Of a DNA stretch of 64,000 nt, positions 55,360 through 64,000 are shown in pieces (the first letter of the stretch is position 1; every line of letters starts with the position of its first letter). Made by a program: the position numbers and the translations under genes. Under the pieces are notes generated by a model. That model did no database searches, was not told the DNA's origin, and worked only from the letters and a program-made list of their open reading frames with translations. Origin of the DNA: an uncultured Burkholderiales bacterium (lineage in GTDB: Bacteria; Pseudomonadota; Gammaproteobacteria; Burkholderiales; Burkholderiaceae_C); the NCBI GenBank assembly GCA_903870145.1, contig CAIQBO010000016.1:1-64000 (forward strand), given 5' to 3'.

Positions 55360-57315
55360 TCAAGCCTTGGTCAATCGCATTTGAGTTAATTCACCCGTCA
55401 AATAACCAACCGCAGCACCAAATTTATCTTTGTAATTGGCTTTGAGCAAAGGGTCCAACGTGGTTTTGACACCGCTGTGAATACCGCCCCAGTCACCTGG
55501 GTGCTGGAAATTACTCAGGATATAAGTCCAGCCATTGAGTTCGTCCGCCACGTGCAAACCCGTGGCCTCACCACCCGATGGCATGGACATGATGCGCGAG
55601 AGCAGTTTGGTGTCGATGTTGTAGGCCCATAAGAAGTTGTTCACGTGTTGGCCGCTGTCCTCACCAATGAACAAGGTGCGCATGGCTTCTGAGAATTTCA
55701 AATTATCGGGGTTCGCAATTTTCTCCGGGTTGGCGGTGTTGCCCAATGCATCTGCAGTGATGTCTTCACCCGCAATCAAGGCCTTGGTGTCCACAGGCAT
55801 CCAGTCACTGACAATGCTTGCACCTTTGTCGTCTTTTGCGCCTGCCTTTAAGTTCAAGGCCATGACAGCGCCAGCATTCAAGGCTTTGGGGATCGAGATA
55901 CCGTTGCCAGGCGTGTTATAGGCATTGCCCGCGACCATTGAAGTGACGCAATTTTGCAAAGCCGAATAGGCCACTTTGTCTTTGATGTTGACGGTGGTGC
56001 CTTCCATCTTGCTAAAGCCCATCGAGGCGCCGACCAAAGATGCATACCGGTGAGTTTCCAAGAAAGCCGCGGCCTTTTCCATGCCCGTGTTGAGCTTGAC
56101 CCATTCAGCCTTTCCGTTAGCATTGATCTTGGTGTAACTGGCGTCTAGGGGATCGACTGCAGAGACCAGCATGATGTCTGTGGGCTTTAACGTATCGGCC
56201 AAAGTTTTAATTTCCGCACTGGTGGCCGAACCCAATTTGATCCAAGTCAGAGGTGCAGCCGTGGTTGCAGCAGGGTCAATTGAAAATCCAGCCCCCACTT
56301 TGGCCACATACAAGGAGCCTGAACTCAAATCTTTTTCTTTGTCAGCCACAAACACAAAGTACCCGCTGTTGGTGGCGTCGTCGCCCATGAACACGGTGCG
56401 ATTGTCTGGCATGACTTGCACCAACTCGTGAGAAATGCGGCCCAAGTTGTAATGTTTTTTGATCGTTCCTGTGCCATCCGCGTTGACTGTCACTTCAGGC
56501 ATGTGGCCGTAGTGATACGGATTGGCTGCTGTTTCGCTGCCGTATAAATTTTTACTGAACGCCTTGAACTGCGCATCGGTACTGGCTGCGAAGGCATTGG
56601 GCTCATACTCTTCACTGGACAAATGCGTGCCCCACGGCGAAAGGCTGGCGCCGCAAGTGATCCACAAGCCATTCACGCCTGCCGTGTTGACGTTGTGGTA
56701 TTTGACCAAGCTGAGCTTTCCCGTGGTAGGGCTTTGGTCCAATGTCAACACGGCAATGGGGGAAGGCAACTTGCCATACATGGCCGTCACGCCATCTTGA
56801 GCCCAAGTGGCGTATTCAAATTGCACCACGGCAAAGACTGTGTTTCCTTGAACGCCGGTGACTTTGGCATTCGCCACAGTGAGCAAGGAAGTGCCGTCTG
56901 GGGAATCAGAAAAATATTGCCGCTCTTTGCCCGCCACAGTGTTGTCCATGATGGGCTTGTTGTTGATGTCGTAGTAACCACCTGCCAACACTTTTGCGCC
57001 ATTGCCGTCAGATACCAAGTCGCCCGTCACAAAGAATGGTTGGTATGCCAATTTATAGTCTTGCTTGCTGCCGTCACTGAAGGACATCGTGAGAGTCGAA
57101 CTCACGGTGGTGGTTGCCATGGCGGCTGGCGTGCTCAAATTGGGGGCAGGAGTTGAAGAAAAACTAGCGGCCGTGAAAAGTGCCGAAGATGTGGTTGCGC
57201 CACAGGCACTGAGCATTAAGCTCGCGCTGCTTAAAGATGCGGCCAAAGGCAGCATGGGGACTCCTGCGAGATATTGCAAGAGTTGTCGGCGGTGGAGTTG
57301 GGTGGGTTGTGTCAT
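55360..57315 (-). CDS. phoX: PhoX-family alkaline phosphatase (DUF839)
   Basis: The 651-residue exported enzyme of the PhoX family removes phosphate from organic esters using Ca2+/Fe3+. The N-terminus has a twin-arginine motif (LHRRQLLQYLAG), then a hydrophobic stretch ending LMLSAC (Cys38), which also fits a lipobox; it may be a Tat-exported lipoprotein. Later segments such as WITCGASLSPWGTHLSSEEY, MGDDATNSGYFVFVADKEK and FIGEDSGQHVNNFLWAYN match DUF839. It lies just downstream of phoR in the phosphate regulon, and a Pho-box-like triplet precedes it. Confidence 0.87.
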   Translation of the reverse strand: MTQPTQLHRRQLLQYLAGVPMLPLAASLSSASLMLSACGATTSSALFTAASFSSTPAPNLSTPAAMATTTVSSTLTMSFSDGSKQDYKLAYQPFFVTGDLVSDGNGAKVLAGGYYDINNKPIMDNTVAGKERQYFSDSPDGTSLLTVANAKVTGVQGNTVFAVVQFEYATWAQDGVTAMYGKLPSPIAVLTLDQSPTTGKLSLVKYHNVNTAGVNGLWITCGASLSPWGTHLSSEEYEPNAFAASTDAQFKAFSKNLYGSETAANPYHYGHMPEVTVNADGTGTIKKHYNLGRISHELVQVMPDNRTVFMGDDATNSGYFVFVADKEKDLSSGSLYVAKVGAGFSIDPAATTAAPLTWIKLGSATSAEIKTLADTLKPTDIMLVSAVDPLDASYTKINANGKAEWVKLNTGMEKAAAFLETHRYASLVGASMGFSKMEGTTVNIKDKVAYSALQNCVTSMVAGNAYNTPGNGISIPKALNAGAVMALNLKAGAKDDKGASIVSDWMPVDTKALIAGEDITADALGNTANPEKIANPDNLKFSEAMRTLFIGEDSGQHVNNFLWAYNIDTKLLSRIMSMPSGGEATGLHVADELNGWTYILSNFQHPGDWGGIHSGVKTTLDPLLKANYKDKFGAAVGYLTGELTQMRLTKA

Positions 57316-57395
57316 AGCTTTCTAGGTCCTTAAAGTAAGAGGTCTGATGGCGGTCTTGCTGGCATCAAGAACGTATCTGACTTTGCCTTGAAGTG

Positions 57396-57424
57396 ATGAA
57401 AGCTCTGTGACTTTCGTGTGAAAT
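57396..57424 (-). promoter_or_regulatory. Candidate Pho box upstream of phoX
   Basis: On the minus strand three 7-mers spaced exactly 11 bp apart read ATTTCAC, AAGTCAC and CTTTCAT, against the PhoB half-site CTGTCAT (4, 4 and 6 matches by my count). The 11-bp period is the hallmark of PhoB tandem sites. It lies 81 bp upstream of the phoX ATG and just beyond the phoR stop. Confidence 0.6.
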
Positions 57425-57426
57425 AA

Positions 57427-58761
57427 CTATGACTGATGAATTTTTTGGATGCCAACTCTGGCGCCTGGAAAAATCAAACTGAAGCGTGAGCCTTGCCCCA
57501 ACTTGCTTTCGATTTTGAGCTCGCCGCCGTGGCGCTGCATGACGTGCTTGGTGATGGCCAGGCCAAGGCCCGTTCCACCAGAATCGCGCGATCGACTGCG
57601 GTCTACGCGGTAAAAGCGCTCAGACAAACGTGGCAGATGTTCAGGCGCAATGCCTGGCCCTGTGTCTGCCACGCTGAACTGCAAGCGCCCATCAGGCAAT
57701 GCATCCCAGCGAACGTCGATGCTGCCACCCCCTGGGGTGTAGCGAATGGCATTGCTGACCAAGTTCGATGCTGCACTTTGCAATTCGGTTTGCGAGCCAA
57801 GCAAATCCATTTCTGGCACTGCTTGAAAATGCAGTTTTTGCGAGGCTTGTGAATCAATGAGATTCATTGACAGCAAAGCCTGAGCTTCTTGCTGCACGGC
57901 GTTTGTCAAGGCTTGAATTGAAACCGACTGAGTTATGGCCGGCAATGGACTGCCCTCTAGTTTGGAGAGCATGAGCAGGTCGTTCACCAAATTTTCCATG
58001 CGCTGGGCTTGGTTGGCCATGAGGTTCAAATAGGTGCTGCGTTCGGAGTCACTCAAGTGCAAGGTTTGGAGTGTTTCAACAAAACCACTGAGCACAGTCA
58101 AAGGCGTTCTGATTTCATGCGACACATTGGCCACGAAATCTCGGCGCATGGCATCGGCTTGCTCAACTGCCGTCACATCTCGGGTCAGCAGCAACTGTCT
58201 GTTTTCTCCATACGCATGCAGCTGCAATGACAATTTGAAGGGTTTTTGCAAAGAGTCTGAACGCCCATCGATGAGCACTTCGTTGTCATGTTCCGCTTGC
58301 GCAAAATACTTGGTAAAAATCGGATCGCGCAGCAAATGCACCACGTGTTGCAACAGATCACGCTTGGCGTCCAGCCCCAGATGCTGCGCAGCAGTCTGAT
58401 TGCACCACTCAATGCGCCCTTGGGGGTCTAATAAAACCACGCCATTGGGAGAGGCCTGAATGGCCGAGAGGAAATCTTGCAAGCGCTGTTCATGCGTTTG
58501 TGTCTGCTTGCGCTGCTCAGTCACAATGCGGCGCAATCGGTCAACCAAGTCACCCCATAAACCGCTCAAAATGGGCGGGTCTTGCACATTGTTATGGCGC
58601 AGCCAATTGTCAACTTTTTGTGCGCGCCAAAGGTCTGCAGCAATGACAGCCAACATGACCAACAAAGCACCCACCAAGGCGCCGACAAGGCCAGCCAGCC
58701 AAGCCCCGGCAACTGCGGCCACCAAGACCAGAAACAACAAACCCAGTGAGCGCGAGAACAT
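57427..58761 (-). CDS. phoR: Phosphate regulon sensor histidine kinase PhoR
   Basis: The 444-residue inner-membrane kinase has two helices at residues 5-42 (LGLLFLVLVAAVAGAWLAGL and the next), a PAS domain (about 90-190, GVVLLDPQGRIEWCNQTAA), and HisKA with the phospho-His in FVANVSHEIRTPLTVLSGF. HATPase boxes are NAIRYTPGGG, DTGPGIAPEHLPRLSERFYR and GGTGLGLAITKH. The short periplasmic loop is typical of PhoR, which senses through the Pst/PhoU complex. It lies 16 bp after phoB. Confidence 0.95.
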   Translation of the reverse strand: MFSRSLGLLFLVLVAAVAGAWLAGLVGALVGALLVMLAVIAADLWRAQKVDNWLRHNNVQDPPILSGLWGDLVDRLRRIVTEQRKQTQTHEQRLQDFLSAIQASPNGVVLLDPQGRIEWCNQTAAQHLGLDAKRDLLQHVVHLLRDPIFTKYFAQAEHDNEVLIDGRSDSLQKPFKLSLQLHAYGENRQLLLTRDVTAVEQADAMRRDFVANVSHEIRTPLTVLSGFVETLQTLHLSDSERSTYLNLMANQAQRMENLVNDLLMLSKLEGSPLPAITQSVSIQALTNAVQQEAQALLSMNLIDSQASQKLHFQAVPEMDLLGSQTELQSAASNLVSNAIRYTPGGGSIDVRWDALPDGRLQFSVADTGPGIAPEHLPRLSERFYRVDRSRSRDSGGTGLGLAITKHVMQRHGGELKIESKLGQGSRFSLIFPGARVGIQKIHQS

Positions 58762-58777
58762 GCCCTAGCTTAAGCGA

Positions 58778-59497
58778 TTAAAGGCCGCTCAGGGCGGTTC
58801 TGACCACAACACTTTGAACTGTGAATCTGTAGCCTGCGCCCCTGACCGTTTCAACCATGGCGCCTGCATCCCCAAGCGCCTCACGCAGGCGCTTGACATG
58901 CACATCAACTGTACGCTCTTCAATGAACACATGATCACCCCAAACGCGGTCCAACAATTGCCCTCGGCTGTGCACCCTCTCGGTGTGGCTCATGAAATAC
59001 TGCAAAAGCTTGAATTCTGTAGGGCCCAATTTCAAGGGTTGATCTTTGAAATTGACTCGGTGTGTGTCCGCATCCAAGATCAGATCGCCCATTTGAATTT
59101 GTCCGCCTGCCTGCTCTGGGGTGCGCCGGCGCAGCACGGCCCGGATTCGCGCCAACAGCTCTTTGGTCGAAAAGGGCTTGACGATGTAGTCATCTGCGCC
59201 AGCATCCAGGCCCGCAACTCGGTCCACCTCGTCACCCCTTGCGGTGAGCATCAATATAGGAACGGCCTGCGTACGCGCCCCAGACCGCCATTTTTTGGCC
59301 AAGGTTAAACCACTCTCACCCGGCAGCATCCAGTCCAGCAAAATCACATCGGGCAATACATCGTCGAGTTCTTTTTGCGCTGTAGCAGCGTCCATGGCCC
59401 AAATAGGCTGAAAACCATTGTGACGCAAATTAACCGCTATCAACTCGGCGATGGCCGGCTCATCTTCGACGATCAAAATACGGGGCAAAGTTTTCAT
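58778..59497 (-). CDS. phoB: Phosphate regulon response regulator PhoB
   Basis: The 239-residue OmpR-type regulator has the receiver acidic pocket (EDEP at 11-14), phospho-acceptor Asp55 in LLDWMLPGESG and Lys in YIVKPFSTKEL. The C-terminal winged helix reads LGPTEFKLLQYFMSHTERVHSR, then WGDHVFIEERTVDVHVKRLR (DNA recognition). It activates Pho-box promoters at low phosphate. The ATG overlaps the phoU stop by 4 bp (59494-59497). Confidence 0.96.
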   Translation of the reverse strand: MKTLPRILIVEDEPAIAELIAVNLRHNGFQPIWAMDAATAQKELDDVLPDVILLDWMLPGESGLTLAKKWRSGARTQAVPILMLTARGDEVDRVAGLDAGADDYIVKPFSTKELLARIRAVLRRRTPEQAGGQIQMGDLILDADTHRVNFKDQPLKLGPTEFKLLQYFMSHTERVHSRGQLLDRVWGDHVFIEERTVDVHVKRLREALGDAGAMVETVRGAGYRFTVQSVVVRTALSGL

Positions 59498-60192
59498 TTA
59501 ACTGCAGACTCCACATCCACCATGGCGATGTGACGCACATCGGCACCCTTGACCACATAAATGATGAATTCAGCAATGTTTTTGGAATGGTCACCAATGC
59601 GCTCAATGGCCTTGGCAATGAACAATAAATCGAGGCTGGCGGAAATGGTGCGCGGATCTTCCATCATGTAGGTGACCAGTTTGCGCACGAAGCCGTCAAA
59701 CTCGGCGTCGATCAAATCGTCTTCCTTCAAAATTGCAACAGCTTCAGTGACATCCAGCCGTGCAAATGCGTCCAAGGCTTTTCGCAATAAGCCGGAAGCC
59801 AAATCAGAGGCGATTCGCAATTCCGAAGCCGGCAAAAGGCGTGCGTTGCCACTGGCGCCAATGGACTTGACCATGCGCGCAATTTTTTCTGATTCGTCCC
59901 CCGCGCGCTCCAAGTTGGCTGTGATTTTGGAGATGGCGATCAGCAAGCGCAAATCGCGTGCCGTGGGTTGCCTGCGCGCAATGATGGTCGAGAGATCTCG
60001 GTCTATTTCCACTTCCATGGCGTTGACTTGGATCTCGGTGGCGATGACTTGATCAGCCACTTCATTGTTGAATTGCGACAATGAGTAAACCGCATGGCGA
60101 ATTTGCGACTCGACCAAACCGCCCAACTCCAACACACGGCTGGAGACGCTACCCAGTTCGGCGTCGAATTGGCTGGAGATATGTTTTTCCAT
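59494..60192 (-). CDS. phoU: Phosphate transport regulator PhoU
   Basis: The 232-residue PhoU protein has two three-helix bundles with the metal-binding motifs EVEIDRDLSTIIARRQPTARDLR (split) and DLLFIAKAIERIGDHSKNIAE. It links PstSCAB activity to PhoR and keeps the regulon off at high phosphate. I use ATG 60192 (MEKHISSQFD); an in-frame ATG at 60216 overlaps pstB slightly. It lies between pstB and phoB. Confidence 0.94.
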   Translation of the reverse strand: MEKHISSQFDAELGSVSSRVLELGGLVESQIRHAVYSLSQFNNEVADQVIATEIQVNAMEVEIDRDLSTIIARRQPTARDLRLLIAISKITANLERAGDESEKIARMVKSIGASGNARLLPASELRIASDLASGLLRKALDAFARLDVTEAVAILKEDDLIDAEFDGFVRKLVTYMMEDPRTISASLDLLFIAKAIERIGDHSKNIAEFIIYVVKGADVRHIAMVDVESAVK

Positions 60193-60208
60193 AAGTGCTA
60201 GCTCCTGT

Positions 60209-60997
60209 TCAGCCAAAGCGGCCGGTGATGTAGTCTTCAGTTTCTTGGCGTGCTGGCTTCATGAAAATTTGATTGGTTTCACCAAACTCCATCAACTCGC
60301 CCAAGTACATGTATGCGGTGTAATCCGAGACGCGGGCAGCTTGTTGCATGTTGTGCGTCACGATCACCACCGTGTATTCGCTCTTCAAAGTGTGCATCAG
60401 TTCTTCGACTTTGCCAGTTGAAATTGGATCCAAGGCAGAAGTCGGCTCATCTAGCAACAAGACCGAAGGCTTGACCGCAATGCCTCGCGCTATGCACAAA
60501 CGCTGCTGTTGTCCGCCCGACAAAGACAAGCCACTTTGGCTCAATTTATTTTTAACTTCATCCCAAATGGCAGCTTTTTGCAGCGCCCACTCCACGCGGT
60601 CGTCCATGTCGCTGCGCGATAAGTTCTCATAAAGCCGAACGCCAAAAGCAATGTTGTCATAAATGGACATGGGAAATGGCGTGGGCTTTTGAAAGACCAT
60701 GCCAATGCGTGAGCGCAGCAAGTTCAAGTCTTGCTTGGGGTTCAAAATATTTTCACCCGAAAAATTGATTTCGCCCTCAGCGCGCTGGCCAGGGTACAAC
60801 TCGTACATGCGGTTCATGGTTCTGAGCAAGGTCGACTTTCCGCAGCCCGAGGGCCCGATGAATGCCGTCACACTGTTTTGCTCAATGTCCAAGTTGATGT
60901 TTTTCAAGCCTTGAAATGAACCGTAATAAAAGTTCAAGTTGCGAACTTCCATAATGGTTTTTTTGGTTTCTGGCAGTGCATTCATAGAAGTATTCAC
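60209..60997 (-). CDS. pstB: Phosphate ABC transporter ATPase PstB
   Basis: The 262-residue ATP-binding subunit has Walker [10 protein letters not shown] (48-56), Q-loop [15 protein letters not shown], signature [14 protein letters not shown], Walker [16 protein letters not shown] and switch His in [15 protein letters not shown]. The ending [17 protein letters not shown] is recognised as [11 protein letters not shown]. It drives phosphate import with PstSCA. It follows pstA by 9 bp. Confidence 0.97.
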   Translation of the reverse strand: MNTSMNALPETKKTIMEVRNLNFYYGSFQGLKNINLDIEQNSVTAFIGPSGCGKSTLLRTMNRMYELYPGQRAEGEINFSGENILNPKQDLNLLRSRIGMVFQKPTPFPMSIYDNIAFGVRLYENLSRSDMDDRVEWALQKAAIWDEVKNKLSQSGLSLSGGQQQRLCIARGIAVKPSVLLLDEPTSALDPISTGKVEELMHTLKSEYTVVIVTHNMQQAARVSDYTAYMYLGELMEFGETNQIFMKPARQETEDYITGRFG

Positions 60998-61006
60998 AGG
61001 TAATAG

Positions 61007-61873
61007 TTAGACAGCTACTTTTTCGCGAAAGACCACGCGCGCCACAATGTTCAGTGCCAGCACAGTCAACGTGATCAAGAGTGCGCCACCCCATGCCAAG
61101 TTCACCCAGTTGTCGTACGGGCTCATGGCAAATTGGAAAATGACCACCGGCAAATTGGCCATAGGTTTGTTCATGTCCAAAGAAAAGAATTGGTTGTTCA
61201 GGGCCGTGAACAACAGGGGTGCAGTTTCACCACTGACACGGGCCAAAGCCAAAAGCAAGCCCGTCATGACGCCGCTGCGAGCCGCCTTGAGCACCACAGC
61301 GGTAGAGACTTTCCACTTGGGCGCGCCCAAGGCAAAAGCTGCTTCACGCAAGCTCACAGGCACCAAGCGAAGCATATTTTCCGTGGTGCGCACTACCACC
61401 GGAATGGCGATCAAGGCCAGCGCAGCCGTTCCTGCCCAGCCTGAGAAATGTTTGGCCGGCACCACCACCAGCGCGTAGACAAACAAGCCAATCACAATAG
61501 AAGGGGCTGACAACATGATGTCATTGACAAAGCGGGTGACGCTGGCGAGTTTGCTGCGTTCACTGAACTCCGAGAGATAGACACCTGCTAAAACACCAAT
61601 AGGTGTACTGATCAATGAGCATGAGATCACGATCATCAAACTGCCCACGATGGCATTGGCCAAACCGCCGCCTTCAGAGCCAGGTGCTGGTGTGCTTTGT
61701 GTGAGCAAAGAAAAGCTCAAGGCTGAAAACCCCTTGAACATCAAGATGCTCAATATCCAAAGCAAGAACACCAAGCCCAACACCATGGCAGTCATGGACA
61801 AAGCCAAGCCAAACAAGTTGGCGCGTTTGCGCCGTGCGTAGATCGCCGGATCCATGTTGCTGAGCTCTCTCAT
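61007..61873 (-). CDS. pstA: Phosphate ABC transporter permease PstA
   Basis: The 288-residue membrane protein has six helices, the first [20 protein letters not shown]. The periplasmic-binding-protein-dependent permease domain carries the EAA loop ([20 protein letters not shown]), which contacts PstB. The ATG overlaps the pstC stop by 4 bp; a later ATG ([11 protein letters not shown]) six codons in is an alternative start. Confidence 0.95.
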   Translation of the reverse strand: MRELSNMDPAIYARRKRANLFGLALSMTAMVLGLVFLLWILSILMFKGFSALSFSLLTQSTPAPGSEGGGLANAIVGSLMIVISCSLISTPIGVLAGVYLSEFSERSKLASVTRFVNDIMLSAPSIVIGLFVYALVVVPAKHFSGWAGTAALALIAIPVVVRTTENMLRLVPVSLREAAFALGAPKWKVSTAVVLKAARSGVMTGLLLALARVSGETAPLLFTALNNQFFSLDMNKPMANLPVVIFQFAMSPYDNWVNLAWGGALLITLTVLALNIVARVVFREKVAV

Positions 61874-62850
61874 GTTTTCATTCCTTTTTTGGCTTCAGCC
61901 CGCATGAGCATCCATTTGGCCAGAGACAAAACCACCAGGGTGATGAGGAACAATGCCAGGCCCAGCGCAAACAAGGAAGCGTAGTGCAAGCCAGGCTCGG
62001 CTTCGCCAAATTCGTTGGCCAAGGTGGAGGCAATCGAATTGCCTGGAGAAAACAAAGAAGGCGAAAGTTTGTGGGCATTGCCAATCACAAACGTCACGGC
62101 CATGGTTTCACCCAAGGCCCGGCCCAAGCCGAGCATGACGCCGCCCACCACACCGGTCTTGGTGTAAGGCAACACAATTTTGGTGACCACTTCCCAAGTG
62201 GTGCAGCCAATGCCGTAGGCTGATTCTTTCAAAATGGACGGAACAATCTCAAACACATCGCGCATGACGGAGGCAATGAAGGGCAAAATCATCATGGCCA
62301 AAATCAGGCCAGCGGCCAAGATGCCAATGCCGTTGAAGGCACCCGTGAACAAAATACCCAGCCCTGGAATTTGACCCACAGTTCCTGCCAACGCAGGCTG
62401 TACATATTCAGCAAACAAAGGGGCAAACACAAACAAGCCAAACATGCCATAGATGATGGAGGGCACAGCAGCCAACAACTCAATGGCAGTGCCCAAGGGC
62501 CGGCGCAGACTCAATGGGCAGGTTTCTGTCAAAAATACGGCAATGCCAAAGCTCAAAGGCAAAGCAATCACAATGGCAATGGTGGCCGTGGCCACTGTGC
62601 CAAAAATGGCGATCAATCCGCCGAACTTGGAATTGATGATGTCCCATTCGACGGTATAGAAAAATGGCAAACCAAAGGTTTGCAAAACCGGCCAAGAGCT
62701 GATGAACAAAGAGACGATGATGCCGGTCAATGCCACCAAGGTGGACATGGCAAAGACCAGAGTGGTTTTTTCAAAGAAAAAGTCTTGCACTCTCTGCCAG
62801 CGCAAAACGCTTTGTCGGTGCGAGGTCATCAACTCGTCTGCTTGGTTCAT
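61870..62850 (-). CDS. pstC: Phosphate ABC transporter permease PstC
   Basis: The 326-residue permease has six or seven helices. [20 protein letters not shown] is the conserved periplasmic segment typical of PstC, and the EAA loop reads [39 protein letters not shown] and a C-terminal basic end are present. It lies 11 bp after pstS and overlaps pstA by 4 bp. Confidence 0.95.
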   Translation of the reverse strand: MNQADELMTSHRQSVLRWQRVQDFFFEKTTLVFAMSTLVALTGIIVSLFISSWPVLQTFGLPFFYTVEWDIINSKFGGLIAIFGTVATATIAIVIALPLSFGIAVFLTETCPLSLRRPLGTAIELLAAVPSIIYGMFGLFVFAPLFAEYVQPALAGTVGQIPGLGILFTGAFNGIGILAAGLILAMMILPFIASVMRDVFEIVPSILKESAYGIGCTTWEVVTKIVLPYTKTGVVGGVMLGLGRALGETMAVTFVIGNAHKLSPSLFSPGNSIASTLANEFGEAEPGLHYASLFALGLALFLITLVVLSLAKWMLMRAEAKKGMKT

Positions 62851-62861
62851 ACAAGTCTCAA

Positions 62862-63884
62862 TTATTTAACGTTCACGCGGTTCCAAACGCTTTTGCGAAT
62901 GAATTCGGTGGTGGCATCAGGCATGGGCACATATTCCAAATCTGCGGCCATTTTCTTGCCTTCTTTGAAAGCAAAGTCAAAGAATTTCATGGCTTCTGCT
63001 GCATTGGCTTTGTTGGCCGGCTCTTTGTACATCACGATGAACGATGCGCCCGTGATAGGCCATGATTTAGCGCCTGGAGCATTGGTCAAATAGATGGCCA
63101 TGCCTGGAACTTTGGACCAGTCTGTGCTGGCCGAAGCAGCCGCAAAGGTTTCATCGTCAGGCGCTACGACTTGACCCGCCTGGTTGCGCAAGTTGATGTG
63201 TGGCATGTTGTTTTTCTTGGCATATGCGTACTCCACATAGCCAACTGCATTTTTGATGCGGCTGACATTGGCAGCCACACCCTCGTTGCCCTTGCCGCCG
63301 ACTGAAGATGCAGCAGGCCACTTCACAGCTGCACCAGCGCCCACAGTTTCTTTCCATTTGGGGCTGACCTTGGCCAAATAGTCGGTGAACACAGCGGTCG
63401 TGCCTGAACCATCAGCACGGTGAACCACGGTGATGGCAGCGTCTGGCAATGCCACGCCAGGGTTGAAGTCGGAAATGCGCTTGTCATTCCATTTGGCAAT
63501 GGCACCAGAGAAAACATCGGCCAACAAGTCGCCTGAAAGTTTCAATTGACCGGGCTTGATGCCTTCAATGTTGACCACGGGCACAACACCGCCAATGACG
63601 GCTGGGAATTGGACCATGCCTTCTTTTTCCAATTCTTCAAAGCTCATGGGGGCGTCGGTGGCACCGAAGTCAACGGTTTTAGCCTTGATTTGCTTGATAC
63701 CACCTGACGAACCTATCGACTGATAGTTCATGCTGGCACCGGTTTTGGCCTTGTAGGCCTCGGCCCACTTGGCGTAAATGGGGTAAGGGAAGGTAGCGCC
63801 GGCACCCGTGATGTCGGCGGCCATGGCAGCTGTTGCCAAGGCGGACAAGCCCAGCGCAGCAACCCAATTTTTGATCTTTAGCAT
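62862..63884 (-). CDS. pstS: Phosphate-binding periplasmic protein PstS
   Basis: The 340-residue protein has a Sec signal ([20 protein letters not shown], cleavage after AMA at about 22). The phosphate site includes [38 protein letters not shown] (split), [14 protein letters not shown] and [13 protein letters not shown]. It delivers phosphate to PstCA. AAGGAT precedes the ATG. It is the first gene of pstSCAB-phoU-phoBR. A TTGTCAC half-site (63998-63992, minus) near the window edge may belong to a Pho box that continues outside. Confidence 0.96.
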   Translation of the reverse strand: MLKIKNWVAALGLSALATAAMAADITGAGATFPYPIYAKWAEAYKAKTGASMNYQSIGSSGGIKQIKAKTVDFGATDAPMSFEELEKEGMVQFPAVIGGVVPVVNIEGIKPGQLKLSGDLLADVFSGAIAKWNDKRISDFNPGVALPDAAITVVHRADGSGTTAVFTDYLAKVSPKWKETVGAGAAVKWPAASSVGGKGNEGVAANVSRIKNAVGYVEYAYAKKNNMPHINLRNQAGQVVAPDDETFAAASASTDWSKVPGMAIYLTNAPGAKSWPITGASFIVMYKEPANKANAAEAMKFFDFAFKEGKKMAADLEYVPMPDATTEFIRKSVWNRVNVK

Positions 63885-64000
63885 GTTGAATCCTTGATTC
63901 AGAAGTTGAGACTCGGTCTGATGTGATGCGAAGAAAAGTAGCTTTCAAGCTTTACCAAATCTTCTGCACGGGTCAACTTTAGTGGCCTATTGTGACAAAT

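Overview
The window reads as a chromosomal segment of a betaproteobacterium of the order Burkholderiales, most likely family Comamonadaceae (Limnohabitans/Rhodoferax-like). This is inferred from the ilvI-ilvH-ilvC-pssA-leuA order, the phaC-phaA-phaB order, the aat-bpt pair, the dnaX-ybaB-recR block beside the 4.5S RNA gene, the trxA-rho-rpmE2 order and the moderate GC content. No search was run, so the genus is a guess. Most of the window is ordinary core genome with tightly packed operons and many 4-bp start/stop overlaps.

Layout. 1-4180: accessory patch with a truncated class III aminotransferase, dusA, a Phd/PIN toxin-antitoxin pair, a HigBA-type pair, an orphan XRE antitoxin, and short remnants of a HicB antitoxin and a GNAT acetyltransferase. 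4230-8340: PHA synthesis operon phaCAB on the minus strand and a small membrane protein. 8250-12110: pgeF/maiA, the N-end-rule transferases aat and bpt, and an IclR regulator. 12100-19470: pbpG, then the branched-chain amino acid operon ilvI-ilvH-ilvC-pssA-leuA, with a leucine-rich leader peptide and a complete attenuator in front of leuA and a possible second leader peptide in front of ilvI. 19470-22730: six-gene plus-strand operon (ECF sigma factor, DUF3619, DUF3106, RDD, dgkA, LOG). 22735-28820: glnB/nadE, a FemAB-like acyltransferase, soluble pyrophosphatase ppa and, divergently, the membrane pyrophosphatase hppA with a structured leader. 28840-29613: VapBC. 29658-35053: aldehyde dehydrogenase and SDR, then moaA-mobA-moeA. 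35067-39456: RND pump and adaptor. 39574-43195: rnhA, a methyltransferase, gloB and a MltD-like transglycosylase. 43253-47240: orphan Tat-type substrate-binding protein, recR-ybaB-dnaX (dnaX with an A9 tract) and the SRP RNA. 47242-49750: second VapBC and SOS-controlled umuDC. 49755-55293: flavoprotein, trxA, rho with a pyrimidine-rich leader, rpmE2 and a membrane glycosyltransferase. 55360-63884: phosphate regulon on the minus strand (pstSCAB-phoU-phoB-phoR, then phoX behind a candidate Pho box).

How the genes work together. The pst/pho block senses and imports phosphate, and phoX would release phosphate from organic esters outside the cytoplasm. ppa and hppA, back to back, both handle pyrophosphate; the hppA motif predicts a K+-independent proton pump. 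phaCAB stores carbon as polyhydroxyalkanoate. The ilv-leu operon makes branched-chain amino acids, with pssA (phospholipid head group) inside it.

The most interesting signals are regulatory rather than new genes. They are the complete leu attenuator (14853-14960), a mutually exclusive helix arrangement in the hppA leader (26660-26744), the A9 tract in dnaX, an SOS box 10 bp from the umuD ATG, two divergent genes whose start codons overlap at 40832-40835, and a cluster of intact, orphan and decayed toxin-antitoxin loci at the left end. I found no CRISPR array, insertion sequence, prophage, rRNA or tRNA.
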